Notes: generated from the letters alone by a model not told the origin. A stretch of 64,000 nt of DNA from Rhizobiales bacterium UBA1912 (GCA_002337455.1 DDGC01000008.1:402-64401); one strand, 5' to 3'; shown: positions 17,615 to 26,948, counted from the stretch's first letter. Translations and numbers: made by a program.

Positions 17615-19195
17615 ATGCGAGCGCCAATCGGGCTTCGAATAAGCACACGCCGCAAGGGTTTGGGACTGTCTCAGGCCGCATTGGCCCGGAGCGTCGAAAT
17701 CTCTCCGAGCTACCTCAATCTCATTGAAGCCAACAAGCGCCAGGTCGGCGGCACCCTGCTCCAGCGCATAGCATCCGAACTCCGTATCTCCATTGACGAC
17801 CTCACGGGCGAGGCCGAGCACCGACTCATTCACGAACTGGTTGAGACCTTTGCCGACCCCGCCATTGCCGATGTCGGCCTCGGTATGGAGACGGCGCGCA
17901 GCCTTGTCGCGACACAACCTGAAATCGCCAGCGTCATAGCCAAGCTTTACCGGGCTTATGTGGCGGCCTCGGCCAGTGCGGACGCGTATGCCAACAGGCT
18001 TCGGGCGGATCCTTTGCTGAGCCAGCTACTTCATCAGGTTTTGTCGAGCATCACAGCGGTGCGTTCCTCGGCGGAAATCCTTGAGGACGTGGATGACCTG
18101 AGCAGCGCCGATCGGGCGCGGTTCGTCACCTCGATCTCGCGCGAGGCACGCGGCTTGTCCGCGGTGGCGCAAAATCTCATCGGACAGTTCGATCACGCCA
18201 GCACCGTGAGCAAATCCGCCTCGGTGCGTCGCGAGCTCGACGACATGATTTTCGCAGCGCGCAATTATTTCCCAGCGCTTGAGCAACGCGGCGCGGAAAT
18301 TGCCCGAGACATGCAGTCATCTGGAGCACTCGGCGAGGCGGCAATCGCCCATCTCCTTGAAACTGTCCACGGCGTCCGCGTCGAGCGCAACGCCAGACCC
18401 AACTCCGGACGCGCTTTCGGCCACGACGCCGACCGTGGCGTCCTGTGGTTCCGCAACACAGTGCCGCAATCGACCCGACAGTTTCAGATGGTCCGCCTGA
18501 TCTCGGAACTGACCAGCGAAAGCGAACTGAGCGAAGCGGTCAAGGTTCCCCACCTGTCATCGCAGACCGCCCGCCATTTGGCGCGCAACTATCTCGCGTC
18601 CTATATTGCTGGCGCGGCCTTGTTCCCCTACGAGCGGTTTCTCGACGATGCTGAAACGCTGCGCTATGACGTCGAGGCGCTGAGTGAGCGCTACAATGCA
18701 AGCTTTGAGCAGATTGCCCATCGGCTTGTAACGCTGCGAGCCGAGGGCGCGGAAGGCGTGCCGTTCGGCTTTCTGCGCTCCGACCCGGCCGGGCGCCTGA
18801 CCAAGCATTTTCCTCTCCCCGGCTTGTTGTTACCGCACACTGGCCATGCATGCCCCCTGTGGGCCCTTTACGCTGCGTTTCGCGCTTCGGGGCAACTCGT
18901 GCGGCAAGTGGTGCGATTTTCGGACGGCTCGCGGTTCTTGTTCGTCGCCAAAGCGGTCTCCCGCCGCGCATCAGGCTTTGCCGATCAGGCCCTCCCCCAT
19001 TCAATTCTGCTCGTCGCCGATATCCTGCATGCCGACCGCACCGTTTATGCCGACGGGCTGGACCTTGGCGATTCCGATGCCGACGTCCCTGTCGGACCGA
19101 CATGTCGCCTATGCACGCGGACCGACTGCGTCAGCCGCGAAGAGGCGCCTTTCGCTCCCGGCGATGAGCCCACATTGACCACAGCCAGAGCGTGA
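17615..19195 (+). CDS. XRE-family short-chain fatty acid regulator (RamB/ScfR-like)
   Basis: A 526-residue regulator: N-terminal Cro/CI-type helix-turn-helix (LSQAALARSVEISPSYLNLIEANKR, about residues 18-42), a central IrrE/ImmA-like domain, and a C-terminal DUF2083-type region ending in CRLCTRTDC. This architecture matches RamB and related regulators of acetate and propionate metabolism. Where the peptidase fold should carry HExxH I read RLISELTSE, so protease activity is lost, as is usual in this branch. ATG 17615 is preferred (GCGAGGA upstream) over a TTG 18 bases earlier that lies in the palindrome. It is divergent from livKHMGF-acs and likely regulates it. Confidence 0.87.
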   Translation: MRAPIGLRISTRRKGLGLSQAALARSVEISPSYLNLIEANKRQVGGTLLQRIASELRISIDDLTGEAEHRLIHELVETFADPAIADVGLGMETARSLVATQPEIASVIAKLYRAYVAASASADAYANRLRADPLLSQLLHQVLSSITAVRSSAEILEDVDDLSSADRARFVTSISREARGLSAVAQNLIGQFDHASTVSKSASVRRELDDMIFAARNYFPALEQRGAEIARDMQSSGALGEAAIAHLLETVHGVRVERNARPNSGRAFGHDADRGVLWFRNTVPQSTRQFQMVRLISELTSESELSEAVKVPHLSSQTARHLARNYLASYIAGAALFPYERFLDDAETLRYDVEALSERYNASFEQIAHRLVTLRAEGAEGVPFGFLRSDPAGRLTKHFPLPGLLLPHTGHACPLWALYAAFRASGQLVRQVVRFSDGSRFLFVAKAVSRRASGFADQALPHSILLVADILHADRTVYADGLDLGDSDADVPVGPTCRLCTRTDCVSREEAPFAPGDEPTLTTARA

Positions 19196-19281
19196 CCGCC
19201 CATCAGGGGACTTGGCGAATGGGAACAATTGCGGTTATGTGAATGCGAGTCCCGAGGAGGAAGGGGCTCGGAGGGGGAGTT

Positions 19282-19674
19282 TTGGCGATCGATATTCTCA
19301 TTGCAGAAGACGAGCCGAGTATCCTTGAAGCACTTGATTTCGTTCTGAAAAGAGCAGGATGGACGATTAGTGCCGTCATGGATGGCGACGCTGTCATGGA
19401 CGCTGTCCGGCGCCAGCGCCCGCGCGTTCTGGTTCTCGATATCATGCTGCCCAAGCGCAGCGGGTTTGAGGTCCTCAAGCAAATCCGCGCTGACCGGACC
19501 ACGGCAGACTTGCCGGTCCTTGTCCTGACGGCAAAGGGACAGCAGCAGGACCGACGCATCGCCGAAGAACTCGGCGCCAACAAATTCGTCACCAAACCCT
19601 ATTCCAACGCCGACGTCGTCGATGCCGTGCGCAGCTTGCTCGGCGCGCCAGCAGACGACCGTCAGCACAGTTGA
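19282..19674 (+). CDS. Stand-alone response-regulator receiver domain
   Basis: A 130-residue protein consisting only of a CheY-like receiver: acidic pocket ED (residues 9-10), phospho-acceptor D53 in VLVLDIMLPKRSG, the Thr in LVLTAK and Lys in VTKPYS. The start is assigned to TTG 19282 because GGAGGGGGAG lies 3-4 bases upstream; ATG 19243 would add 13 basic residues without a ribosome site. It precedes, by two genes, the symporter-kinase fusion and is its probable partner. CrbR-type partners in gammaproteobacteria carry a LuxR-type DNA-binding domain, which is absent here. Confidence 0.85.
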   Translation: MAIDILIAEDEPSILEALDFVLKRAGWTISAVMDGDAVMDAVRRQRPRVLVLDIMLPKRSGFEVLKQIRADRTTADLPVLVLTAKGQQQDRRIAEELGANKFVTKPYSNADVVDAVRSLLGAPADDRQHS

Positions 19675-19686
19675 AGCCGGCGCACC

Positions 19687-19920
19687 ATGACACGCCGTAA
19701 GATCATCGGTGCGTCGCTCTTTTTTACGCTGTTCGGCGCAATGGCCAGCCTGCCCCCATTGATCCTGCTGTTCAGGTTCGAAGGGTTTGTTGCCGGCTTG
19801 CCCATAGCCACTCTTTTCCTGTTCGGACTTTGGGTTTTTCTCGTTGCCGGGGCCGCATGGTTCGGATATGCGCTGCCCCGCGACGAACCGCACCTGCCGC
19901 CGGGTGAGGATCACCGATGA
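19687..19920 (+). CDS. Small two-helix membrane protein
   Basis: Seventy-seven residues with two hydrophobic segments (about residues 8-28 and 36-60), a basic N-terminus MTRRK and an acidic hydrophilic tail. The ATG follows the receiver stop by 12 bases and its stop overlaps the start of the symporter-kinase gene by 4 bases (ATGA). I recognise no named family. Tight coupling to a transporter-like sensor suggests it is a small subunit or chaperone of that protein. Confidence 0.75.
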   Translation: MTRRKIIGASLFFTLFGAMASLPPLILLFRFEGFVAGLPIATLFLFGLWVFLVAGAAWFGYALPRDEPHLPPGEDHR

Positions 19921-22646
19921 CGCTCACGGCCGACTTCGTTATTGCGACCGCCGTGGCCTATGTCGGCCTGCTATTCGTCATCGCCTATCTCGGCGACCGG
20001 CACACACGAAGCCGGAGTGGCGGATTTCTGCGCTCACCCTTCGTCTACACACTCTCGATTTCCGTCTATTGCACGAGCTGGACCTTCTACGGCGCTGTCG
20101 GCACGGCAGCACGCAATGGCCTGGAATATCTGACAATTTACCTCGGACCCACCATCGTTTTTATCGGCTGGTGGTTCATTTTGAGGCGTCTGGTCCGTAT
20201 CAGTCACGACCAACGCATAACCTCCATCGCAGACCTGCTGTCCTCGCGTTTTGGCAAGTCGAGCACCCTCGCCGTGCTCATAACCGTGTTGGCTGTGATC
20301 GCCATCGCGCCCTACATCGCCCTGCAACTCAAGGCCATAACCTCATCCATCGAAGCCATTGCCGGATCGTCCGAATTCGGGCGCGGCAGCCTGGAGGGCT
20401 GGGACGAGGTCGGGTTGGCCTTTGGTGTGGCCGCGGGCATGGCCGTGTTCACCATTCTATTCGGCACGCGCAACGTGGACGCCAAGGAGCAACACCACGG
20501 CGTGGTGGCGGCAATCGCGTTTGAGGCTGTCGTAAAGCTCACGGCGCTGCTCGCCGTTGGCATCTTCGTCGTCTATGTCGGGGGCGGCATGGATGCGATC
20601 TTTGCCAATGCCGAGACAGCGGGACTGAACATCCATGCCGGCGAAACCTTCGGCGACCGCTGGATTTCAATGGTGGTTCTGGCCGCGGCGGCAATCATAT
20701 GCCTGCCGCGGCAGTTTCAGGTGACCGTTGTTGAAAACTCGGATGAAAAGCACCTGCGCACCGCGAGCTGGGCGTTTCCCGCCTATATGCTTGCAATGAG
20801 CCTTTTCACACTGCCTATCGCATTGTTCGGGCTTACTTTCATGCCGGTGGGCTCGAACCCGGACATGTTCGTGCTGACGCTGCCTTTGGCGCAAGGTCAG
20901 GATGCCCTGGCACTGTTTGCATTCATCGGCGGCTTTTCGTCGGCAACGTCGATGATCATCCTTGAATCCATTGCACTTTCGATAATGGTCTCCAATCATA
21001 TCGTCGTGCCGATCATGCTGCGGCTGACATCCGGTGACGGGATTGGGGATGGACAGGGCGTAAGGCGGCTGATCCTCAACGCCCGGCGCCTTTCGATCAT
21101 GCTTATCCTCCTGTTGGGGTTCGCCTATTTCTATCTAACCCGCGGGTCGGATGCCCTGGCGCCTATCGGGTTGATCTCGTTTACGGGTGTTACGCAATTC
21201 CTGCCGGCCATACTTGCGAGTCTTTTCTGGCGTGATGCTTCAACAAAAGCCGCTATCTGCGCAATTGCAGTTGGTTTTGTCGTCTGGCTGTGGTCAAGTT
21301 TCATGCCCTCCTTTGCGTCCTCATCGCCACTTGTCGCCACGGTCATGACCAATGGCCCCTGGGGAATTGGCTGGCTACGACCACAGGGCCTGTTCGGCTT
21401 TGACGACCTCGACCCGCTCACCCACGCTGTGTTCTGGAGTTTGTTCCTCAACACCACGGTTTTGATCCTGGGCTCACTGATAACCAATCAGTCGGCTCTC
21501 GAACATGTGCAGGCCGCGCTGTTCCTCAACGTCTTCCGGCGCACCAGCAACGAGGCCAGCCCGCTTCGTGGATCGGCGACTGCCGACGATCTGTTTCTCG
21601 TCGCCCGCCGCGTTCTGGGTCACCAGCGCGCCGTTGCATTGTTTTCCGAAGAGGCCAAGCAGGCACGGATGCCATGGACGACGCTGGAGCCGAGTTCGTC
21701 GTTTATCCGGCGGCTTGAGCGCGAGATGGCCGGGTCGATCGGCGCGGCCTCGGCGCATGTCATGCTGTCCAAAGTGGTTTCTGGCGACTCCATCTCGCTC
21801 GAGGAAGTCATGCAGATGGCCGACGAAACCCAGCAAGCTATCGAATATTCCCAGGAGTTGGAAATGACCTCCACCCAGTTGCGGGCAACCGCCGAAAAGC
21901 TCGAGGAAGCCAACCGGCAATTGCGCAAAGTGGATCTGCAGAAAGATGAATTTCTCAGTCAGGTGAGCCACGAAGTGCGCACACCCATGACGGCGATCCG
22001 GGCCTTTTCGGAAATCCTGCTTGATGAAGGCGATCTCGACGAAGACTCGAGAGCCAAATTCGTATCGACGATCCACAAGGAAAGTCTGCGCCTGACCTCC
22101 CTCCTAGACGAAATTCTCGATCTGTCGGCGCTTGAGCGTGGCGAACGCGCCTGGGAAAACCGGCCCATCGATGCCGAGGAATCCCTCGATCAAGCCCTCA
22201 GGGTCTGTGATGCACTGGCGCGCCAGAGCAATACGCAGGTCGAGATCGGAACCAGGGCATCGGCCGCCTATGTCAAATCCGATCCCGACCGGCTGAGCCA
22301 GGTGCTCATCAATCTCATTTCCAACGCCATAAAATACAACGGCGCGATCGCACCGGTTGTCGAGGTGCGTTCGAGGCTCAAGAGAGGGGCCTATATCATT
22401 GAGGTCAAGGACAACGGCATCGGCATCGCCGAGGAGGAGCGTCCGCGGATCTTCGACAAGTTCTATCGCGGAAGACTGGGCGAAACCGGTCCCTATGCCG
22501 GCGCAGGGCTGGGACTGCCGATCAGCAGGGAGATCATTTCCCGCATGGACGGCGTTCTTGAGCTGGTCTCGACCGATGAAGACGGGGCGTGCTTCCGGAT
22601 CACCCTGCCACTGATAACGCAGAGCGAAGCCGGTGCCGCGCAATAA
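19917..22646 (+). CDS. Sodium/solute symporter-histidine kinase fusion (CrbS/CbrA-like)
   Basis: A 909-residue protein. Residues 1 to about 525 form an SLC5/SSF-type transporter module with some 13 helices (YCTSWTFYGAVGTAARNGLEY near the N-terminus). A coiled-coil linker (about 620-675) joins it to a HisKA domain with phospho-acceptor H685 (SQVSHEVRTPMTAIRAF), then N-box NLISNAIKYN, DNGIGIA and GAGLGLPISREI. No PAS domain or receiver is obvious. CrbS of Vibrio and Pseudomonas has this design and controls acs in the acetate switch; here acs lies 8 kb away. Transport or sensing of acetate is therefore a reasoned guess. Confidence 0.9.
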   Translation: MTLTADFVIATAVAYVGLLFVIAYLGDRHTRSRSGGFLRSPFVYTLSISVYCTSWTFYGAVGTAARNGLEYLTIYLGPTIVFIGWWFILRRLVRISHDQRITSIADLLSSRFGKSSTLAVLITVLAVIAIAPYIALQLKAITSSIEAIAGSSEFGRGSLEGWDEVGLAFGVAAGMAVFTILFGTRNVDAKEQHHGVVAAIAFEAVVKLTALLAVGIFVVYVGGGMDAIFANAETAGLNIHAGETFGDRWISMVVLAAAAIICLPRQFQVTVVENSDEKHLRTASWAFPAYMLAMSLFTLPIALFGLTFMPVGSNPDMFVLTLPLAQGQDALALFAFIGGFSSATSMIILESIALSIMVSNHIVVPIMLRLTSGDGIGDGQGVRRLILNARRLSIMLILLLGFAYFYLTRGSDALAPIGLISFTGVTQFLPAILASLFWRDASTKAAICAIAVGFVVWLWSSFMPSFASSSPLVATVMTNGPWGIGWLRPQGLFGFDDLDPLTHAVFWSLFLNTTVLILGSLITNQSALEHVQAALFLNVFRRTSNEASPLRGSATADDLFLVARRVLGHQRAVALFSEEAKQARMPWTTLEPSSSFIRRLEREMAGSIGAASAHVMLSKVVSGDSISLEEVMQMADETQQAIEYSQELEMTSTQLRATAEKLEEANRQLRKVDLQKDEFLSQVSHEVRTPMTAIRAFSEILLDEGDLDEDSRAKFVSTIHKESLRLTSLLDEILDLSALERGERAWENRPIDAEESLDQALRVCDALARQSNTQVEIGTRASAAYVKSDPDRLSQVLINLISNAIKYNGAIAPVVEVRSRLKRGAYIIEVKDNGIGIAEEERPRIFDKFYRGRLGETGPYAGAGLGLPISREIISRMDGVLELVSTDEDGACFRITLPLITQSEAGAAQ

Positions 22647-22652
22647 GGCGCA

Positions 22653-23519
22653 TCAACGCGCCGAAACAATCCCCGGCAGAACGGCAACGTTATCGATAAG
22701 CCGCACACCATCAATCCATGCCGCCGCCAACAGCCGGGCCGGACGATCGAGTTTGGAAACCGGCTCAAGCGTTTCGGCGTCGCGGAACTCGAGATACTCG
22801 ACGTCCGAATAGCCCGCCTTCAAAAGCCGCACCTTCGCGGCATCCGTTGTGGCAGCAACCGGCTGCCTCGCTTCAATGGCTGCGCCCGCTGCCGTCAGGG
22901 CCTCGGCCATTGCCGGGGCTTGGCGGCGCGCAGCGCCGCTCAGCCTGACGTTGCGCGAAGACATGGCCAGCCCATCGGCCTCGCGCACCGTCGGCACGCC
23001 AACGATTTCCACCGGGATGTCGAGATCACGCACAAGACGACGGATTACGCTCAGTTGCTGGTAATCCTTCTCGCCGAAGAACGCGGCATCACTCTGGGTC
23101 TGAAGCAAAAGCTTGGTCACGACGGTGGCAACCCCGTCAAAATGACCGGGGCGGTGCGCGCCGCAAAGTCCTTCGCTCAATCGGGATACCGAAACTGTGG
23201 TGGCAAAGCCATCGGGGTACATTTCCGCGACGTCGGGCGCAAAGAGCATATCCACATGTTCGGCTTCGAGCCTCGCAGCATCGGCGGCTTCGTCGCGCGG
23301 ATACTTGGCCAGATCCTCGGCATTGTTGAATTGGCTGGGATTGACAAAAAGCGTGACGATGACGCGCTTCGCCCTGCCCTTGGCAGCCCTGACCAACGAA
23401 AGATGCCCTTCGTGCAATGCACCCATTGTGGGCACGACTGCAATATTGTCGCCTGCCGCGCGCCAATGATTCACCTGTGCCCGGACCTCGGCGACGCTAC
23501 GAGCAAGTTTCATGCTCAT
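22653..23519 (-). CDS. panC: Pantothenate synthetase
   Basis: Condenses pantoate and beta-alanine with ATP to form pantothenate for coenzyme A synthesis. The 288-residue protein has the nucleotidyl-transferase motif PTMGALHEGHLSLV, the VTLFVNPSQFN strand, CGAHRPGHFDGV and the KMSKS-like MSSRNVRLS. The ATG overlaps the panB stop by 4 bases, indicating translational coupling. It converges on the symporter-kinase gene with a 6-base gap. Confidence 0.96.
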   Translation of the reverse strand: MSMKLARSVAEVRAQVNHWRAAGDNIAVVPTMGALHEGHLSLVRAAKGRAKRVIVTLFVNPSQFNNAEDLAKYPRDEAADAARLEAEHVDMLFAPDVAEMYPDGFATTVSVSRLSEGLCGAHRPGHFDGVATVVTKLLLQTQSDAAFFGEKDYQQLSVIRRLVRDLDIPVEIVGVPTVREADGLAMSSRNVRLSGAARRQAPAMAEALTAAGAAIEARQPVAATTDAAKVRLLKAGYSDVEYLEFRDAETLEPVSKLDRPARLLAAAWIDGVRLIDNVAVLPGIVSAR

Positions 23520-24358
23520 CCGGCATCCGGAACGCTGGCAGGCAGATCGCCAAAGACATGCTCGGCGGCAGGGAAACGGCGGGCGCGAACATCCTCGGCG
23601 TAAGCCGCTATGGCCCGCTCAGCGTCTCCCGCCAATTGAGCATAGCGTTTGACGAATTTGGGCCTAAAGTCGGCAAACATGCCCAGCATGTCATCAACAA
23701 CCAGAATCTGCCCGTCGCACGCTGCCGAAGCGCCAATGCCGATTGTGGGAATGTCGACGTCCGACGTTATGCGCCGCGCCAGGATATCGGGCACCTTTTC
23801 GATGACCACGGCGAAGGCTCCGGCCTCGGCAACGGCCTGGGCATCGCGCAGGACGGCATGGGCATCGGCACCCCTGCCCTGAACCTTGTACCCCCCGAAC
23901 GTGTTGACCGACTGGGGCGTCAGCCCGATATGCGCCATGACCGGAATCGCCCGGCGGGTCAGGAAGGCAATGGTTTCGGCCATATGAACGCCGCCCTCAA
24001 GCTTGACAGCATCGCACCCGGTTTCGCGCATCAGCGTTGCGGCGTTACGGAACGCCTGTTCGGGATTTTCCTCATAGGTCCCGAACGGCAAATCGACCAC
24101 CATGAGGGCGGACTTCAGGCCCCGGCGGACGGCCTTGCCGTGCATCACCATCATATCGAGATCGACCCCGAGCGTATTGGGCAGGCCGTGCAACACCATG
24201 CCAACGCTGTCCCCAACCAATACAAGGTCGCAATGGGCGTCGACGAGTTGAGCGATGGGCGTGGTATAGGCAGTGAGGCACACTATGGGCTCGCCGCCCT
24301 TCCGCGCCAGAACGGCCGGTGGGCTCAGGGGTGGCTTGGGCGCCTTGCCATAGGTCAT
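23516..24358 (-). CDS. panB: Ketopantoate hydroxymethyltransferase
   Basis: Adds a hydroxymethyl group from methylene-tetrahydrofolate to 2-oxoisovalerate, the first committed step to pantothenate. The start is ATG 24358 (GGGAGAG upstream), giving 280 residues; the first 20 or so (YGKAPKPPLSPPAVLARKGG) are a usual variable tail. Motifs include VCLTAYTTPIAQLVD, DLVLVGDSVGMVLHG, AVKLEGG and IPVMAHIGLTPQS. Operon with panC. The 165 bases upstream contain its promoter region but no feature I can name. Confidence 0.96.
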   Translation of the reverse strand: MTYGKAPKPPLSPPAVLARKGGEPIVCLTAYTTPIAQLVDAHCDLVLVGDSVGMVLHGLPNTLGVDLDMMVMHGKAVRRGLKSALMVVDLPFGTYEENPEQAFRNAATLMRETGCDAVKLEGGVHMAETIAFLTRRAIPVMAHIGLTPQSVNTFGGYKVQGRGADAHAVLRDAQAVAEAGAFAVVIEKVPDILARRITSDVDIPTIGIGASAACDGQILVVDDMLGMFADFRPKFVKRYAQLAGDAERAIAAYAEDVRARRFPAAEHVFGDLPASVPDAG

Positions 24359-24523
24359 CGCAACTCTCCCACATGTGACCCAGTTCAAACCCGGATCGTC
24401 CATGTCTGCTATATGGCGGCTCTTTTAGCTGATCTCAAGGAACGCTCAAACCCCGACATTGGGCGGATTGGGACAAATTGAGCAGAGCATACCGCCGAAC
24501 GGCTCCGGCATTAGCCCAGACAA

Positions 24524-25585
24524 CTAGTCCTGACCGACCGTTTCAACGGAATCGAGCAGGCGGGAAGCGACCAACAAGCTACTGCCAGTGGCCAGAACCA
24601 TCTGGGGGAGTACAAGCCATTCCAAAGTCCATGCAGCACCGGAGCGTTCCTGTTCATGGACTAGCGATTGCGCCAGGGTGCCGCTGCTCCCCGCCGTGTA
24701 ACGGGCCAGTGTCACGAGCACTTCAGCGGCAACCGGGTTCGATTTGTGCGGCATGGCCGACGAGCCCCCACCCCCCGAGAGCACCACATCGCCCATGGCG
24801 TTCTGTGCCATCAGCGCCAAGTCTTGACCCATCTTGCCCAGACTGCCCGAGACCAGGCCGAGCCAGCCAGAAAACTCAACGATGGCGTCGCGCTGATTGT
24901 GCCAGGATTTCCCCGTGATGCCGAGGCCCAGCCGGCTTGCCAACGCTTTTGCAACGCGCGGGCAGTCGTCTCCGAGCTTTTCGAGGACGCCCACCGCGCC
25001 GCCATACTGGATGACCAGAAGGCGGGGCTCGATCTCTTCGAGCCGCTGGCGATGCCGGGCAAGGGGCGCGGACCAATCGGCAATCCTGTCAGCAACGGAA
25101 ATTTCGAGCGCATCCTGCATGCGTGTCCGGGCCATAAGCTTGCGGTCGCCGAACTGATCGGACAAGCGCGCGAGCGCCTTTTCAACGGCAGCGATACGGT
25201 CGGCAAGGACGGTCGTGACCGATTTGAGGCGAAGGATAAGGCTGGTGTCGATCACATCCTGGCTGGTCGCGCCGAAATGGAGCGACTTGGCAGCCTCACC
25301 CTCCAGAACCTTGCGCATCTGCTTGACCAATTCAGGGGCAACGACGCCGTCACGTCCCAGCCCAGCTTTCAGGCCTTCGAAATCAGGCGTGTATTCCGTT
25401 TCAAGGCGGGCAATGGCCTGTGCGTCAGCTTGCGGGATGACCCCGTATTCTGCCTGCGCAGCGGCCAGGGCCACTTCGAACGCCACCATGGCCGCGACGT
25501 CGGCCTCGGCGGACAGCAATCCGGTCAGCTCTGGATCACCGAACAGGCCGGAGAGGAACGGATGGTCGAAGGGGGAAAGAGACAT
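24524..25585 (-). CDS. pcaB: 3-carboxy-cis,cis-muconate cycloisomerase
   Basis: Cyclises 3-carboxymuconate to 4-carboxymuconolactone. It belongs to the fumarase/aspartase superfamily: the signature GGSSAMPHKSNPV and the catalytic-region HFGATSQDVIDT are present. At 353 residues it is the short form of PcaB, as in rhizobia (gammaproteobacterial forms reach about 450). Start and pcaG stop share one base (TGATG). It is the last gene of pcaDCHGB. Confidence 0.95.
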   Translation of the reverse strand: MSLSPFDHPFLSGLFGDPELTGLLSAEADVAAMVAFEVALAAAQAEYGVIPQADAQAIARLETEYTPDFEGLKAGLGRDGVVAPELVKQMRKVLEGEAAKSLHFGATSQDVIDTSLILRLKSVTTVLADRIAAVEKALARLSDQFGDRKLMARTRMQDALEISVADRIADWSAPLARHRQRLEEIEPRLLVIQYGGAVGVLEKLGDDCPRVAKALASRLGLGITGKSWHNQRDAIVEFSGWLGLVSGSLGKMGQDLALMAQNAMGDVVLSGGGGSSAMPHKSNPVAAEVLVTLARYTAGSSGTLAQSLVHEQERSGAAWTLEWLVLPQMVLATGSSLLVASRLLDSVETVGQD

Positions 25586-26199
25586 CAGACGTCCAGGAAC
25601 ACCGTTTCGTTTTCACCCTGAAGGTAGATGTCGAAGGTTACAATATTGCCGTCGCGCTGACCGATCAGCGTTTTATCGCGGGCGATCATGCGGGCCTTGG
25701 CGAGGACGGGGTCCGCTTTGTTGGCCTCCTCCTCATCGGAGAAATACATCCGCGTCTGCAGCCCCACGTTGATGCCGCGCGCCACAATCCAGAAGGTGAT
25801 GTGCGGCGCCATAACGCCGCCACCTGCAACGGGAACCGGCCCGGGCTTGATGGTATCGAACGCGAACTCGCCGTTAGAGCCCACAGGTTGGCGTCCCCAG
25901 CCCGAAAAGTTGGGGTCGACACCGGAGCGGTGTTCCATGGGGCTGTTGTAGATGCCGTTGGCATCGGCCTGCCAGATTTCGACGACGCAATCGGCCACCG
26001 GATTGCCACCGCCATCGATGACTCGGCCCTTAATATTTATGCGTTCGCCCTTGACGCCGTCGGAGACGACTCGGAGGCCAAGATCCTCGGGGATCACGCC
26101 ATTGATATCGTATTCATTCGGCGTCATCCCGATATGAACGTAGGGGCCTGCCGTTTGCGATGGAGTTTCCTTGAGATAATCGAGCGGCTTTGACATCAA
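25585..26199 (-). CDS. pcaG: Protocatechuate 3,4-dioxygenase alpha subunit
   Basis: Alpha chain of the intradiol dioxygenase that opens protocatechuate. The 204-residue sequence begins LDYLKETPSQTAGPYVHIGM, the PcaG signature, followed by the beta-sandwich segment VVEIWQADANGIYN and a PHITFWIVARGIN strand; the alpha chain lacks the iron ligands. The ATG overlaps the pcaH stop by 4 bases, which keeps the two subunits in balance. Confidence 0.95.
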   Translation of the reverse strand: MMSKPLDYLKETPSQTAGPYVHIGMTPNEYDINGVIPEDLGLRVVSDGVKGERINIKGRVIDGGGNPVADCVVEIWQADANGIYNSPMEHRSGVDPNFSGWGRQPVGSNGEFAFDTIKPGPVPVAGGGVMAPHITFWIVARGINVGLQTRMYFSDEEEANKADPVLAKARMIARDKTLIGQRDGNIVTFDIYLQGENETVFLDV

Positions 26200-26948
26200 T
26201 TGCCCTCCTTGCGGTTTTCAAAGAAGGTCGAGCGGCGGCCTCGGAGCACGATATCGAAACGGTAGGCGCGCAAATCCATCGGGATCGTGTTGTTCATATC
26301 GAGCCGCGCGACCAGCCTGTCGATGGCGTCAGGATCGCTGATCGTATTGACGATGGGGCAGATTTTGATGAGCGGATCGCCTTCAAAATACATCTGGCTG
26401 ATAAGACGCTGGGCGAAGCCGGTGCCGAACAGCGAGAAATGGATATGGGCCGGACGCCAGTCATTGACCCCGTTGGGCCAAGGATAAGGGCCTGGCTTGA
26501 TGGTGCGGAGCCAGTAGTATCCGTCATCATCGGTGATCGTACGCCCGAAGCCGCCGAAATTGGGATCGAGCGGCGCGCGATAGCCCTCGCGCTTGTGGCG
26601 GTAGCGCCCGCCGGCGTTGGCCTGCCAGAACTCGACGAGCACGTTGGGCACTGGCTTTGCGTTCTGGTCGATGACCCGGCCATGCACGACGATGCGCTGG
26701 CCGATGGCCTCCTGGCCCGGTTTGGCGTAATTGATGATGAGGTCGTTATCGTACTCGCCCAGCATGTTGTGGCCGAAGGCCGGACCGGTCTTCTCGCTCA
26801 GCGTGCTGGCAAAGCTGATGAGCGACTGTTTCGGGGCCCGTAGAACCGAGGATTTGTACCCCGGCGCAAAGGCAGGCGGGTGCTGGGAATGATCGCGCTC
26901 TATAAACGCACCTGCTTCAGCGCGCGAATTGCTTAAACGGTCATTCAT
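26196..26948 (-). CDS. pcaH: Protocatechuate 3,4-dioxygenase beta subunit
   Basis: Catalytic beta chain with non-haem Fe(III). Of 250 residues, the regions VLVEFWQANAGGRYRHKREGY and GYYWLRTIKPGPYPW supply the Tyr ligands and RPAHIHFSLFG the two His ligands, all present. The start at 26948 overlaps pcaC by 8 bases. The enzyme acts in the cytoplasm as an (alpha-beta)n oligomer with PcaG. Confidence 0.95.
   Translation of the reverse strand: MNDRLSNSRAEAGAFIERDHSQHPPAFAPGYKSSVLRAPKQSLISFASTLSEKTGPAFGHNMLGEYDNDLIINYAKPGQEAIGQRIVVHGRVIDQNAKPVPNVLVEFWQANAGGRYRHKREGYRAPLDPNFGGFGRTITDDDGYYWLRTIKPGPYPWPNGVNDWRPAHIHFSLFGTGFAQRLISQMYFEGDPLIKICPIVNTISDPDAIDRLVARLDMNNTIPMDLRAYRFDIVLRGRRSTFFENRKEGN

Noticed and set aside
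23417..24481. 354-codon plus-strand frame opposite panB/panC
   Set aside because: Shadow of the well-supported panBC genes.
24359..24523. Possible tRNA-like GTTCAAA text in the panB upstream region
   Set aside because: No acceptor stem, anticodon arm or D-arm can be folded around it.
26647..26660. GG-N10-GC match resembling a second sigma-54 promoter
   Set aside because: It lies inside pcaH, on the strand opposite to it, with no plus-strand gene downstream.
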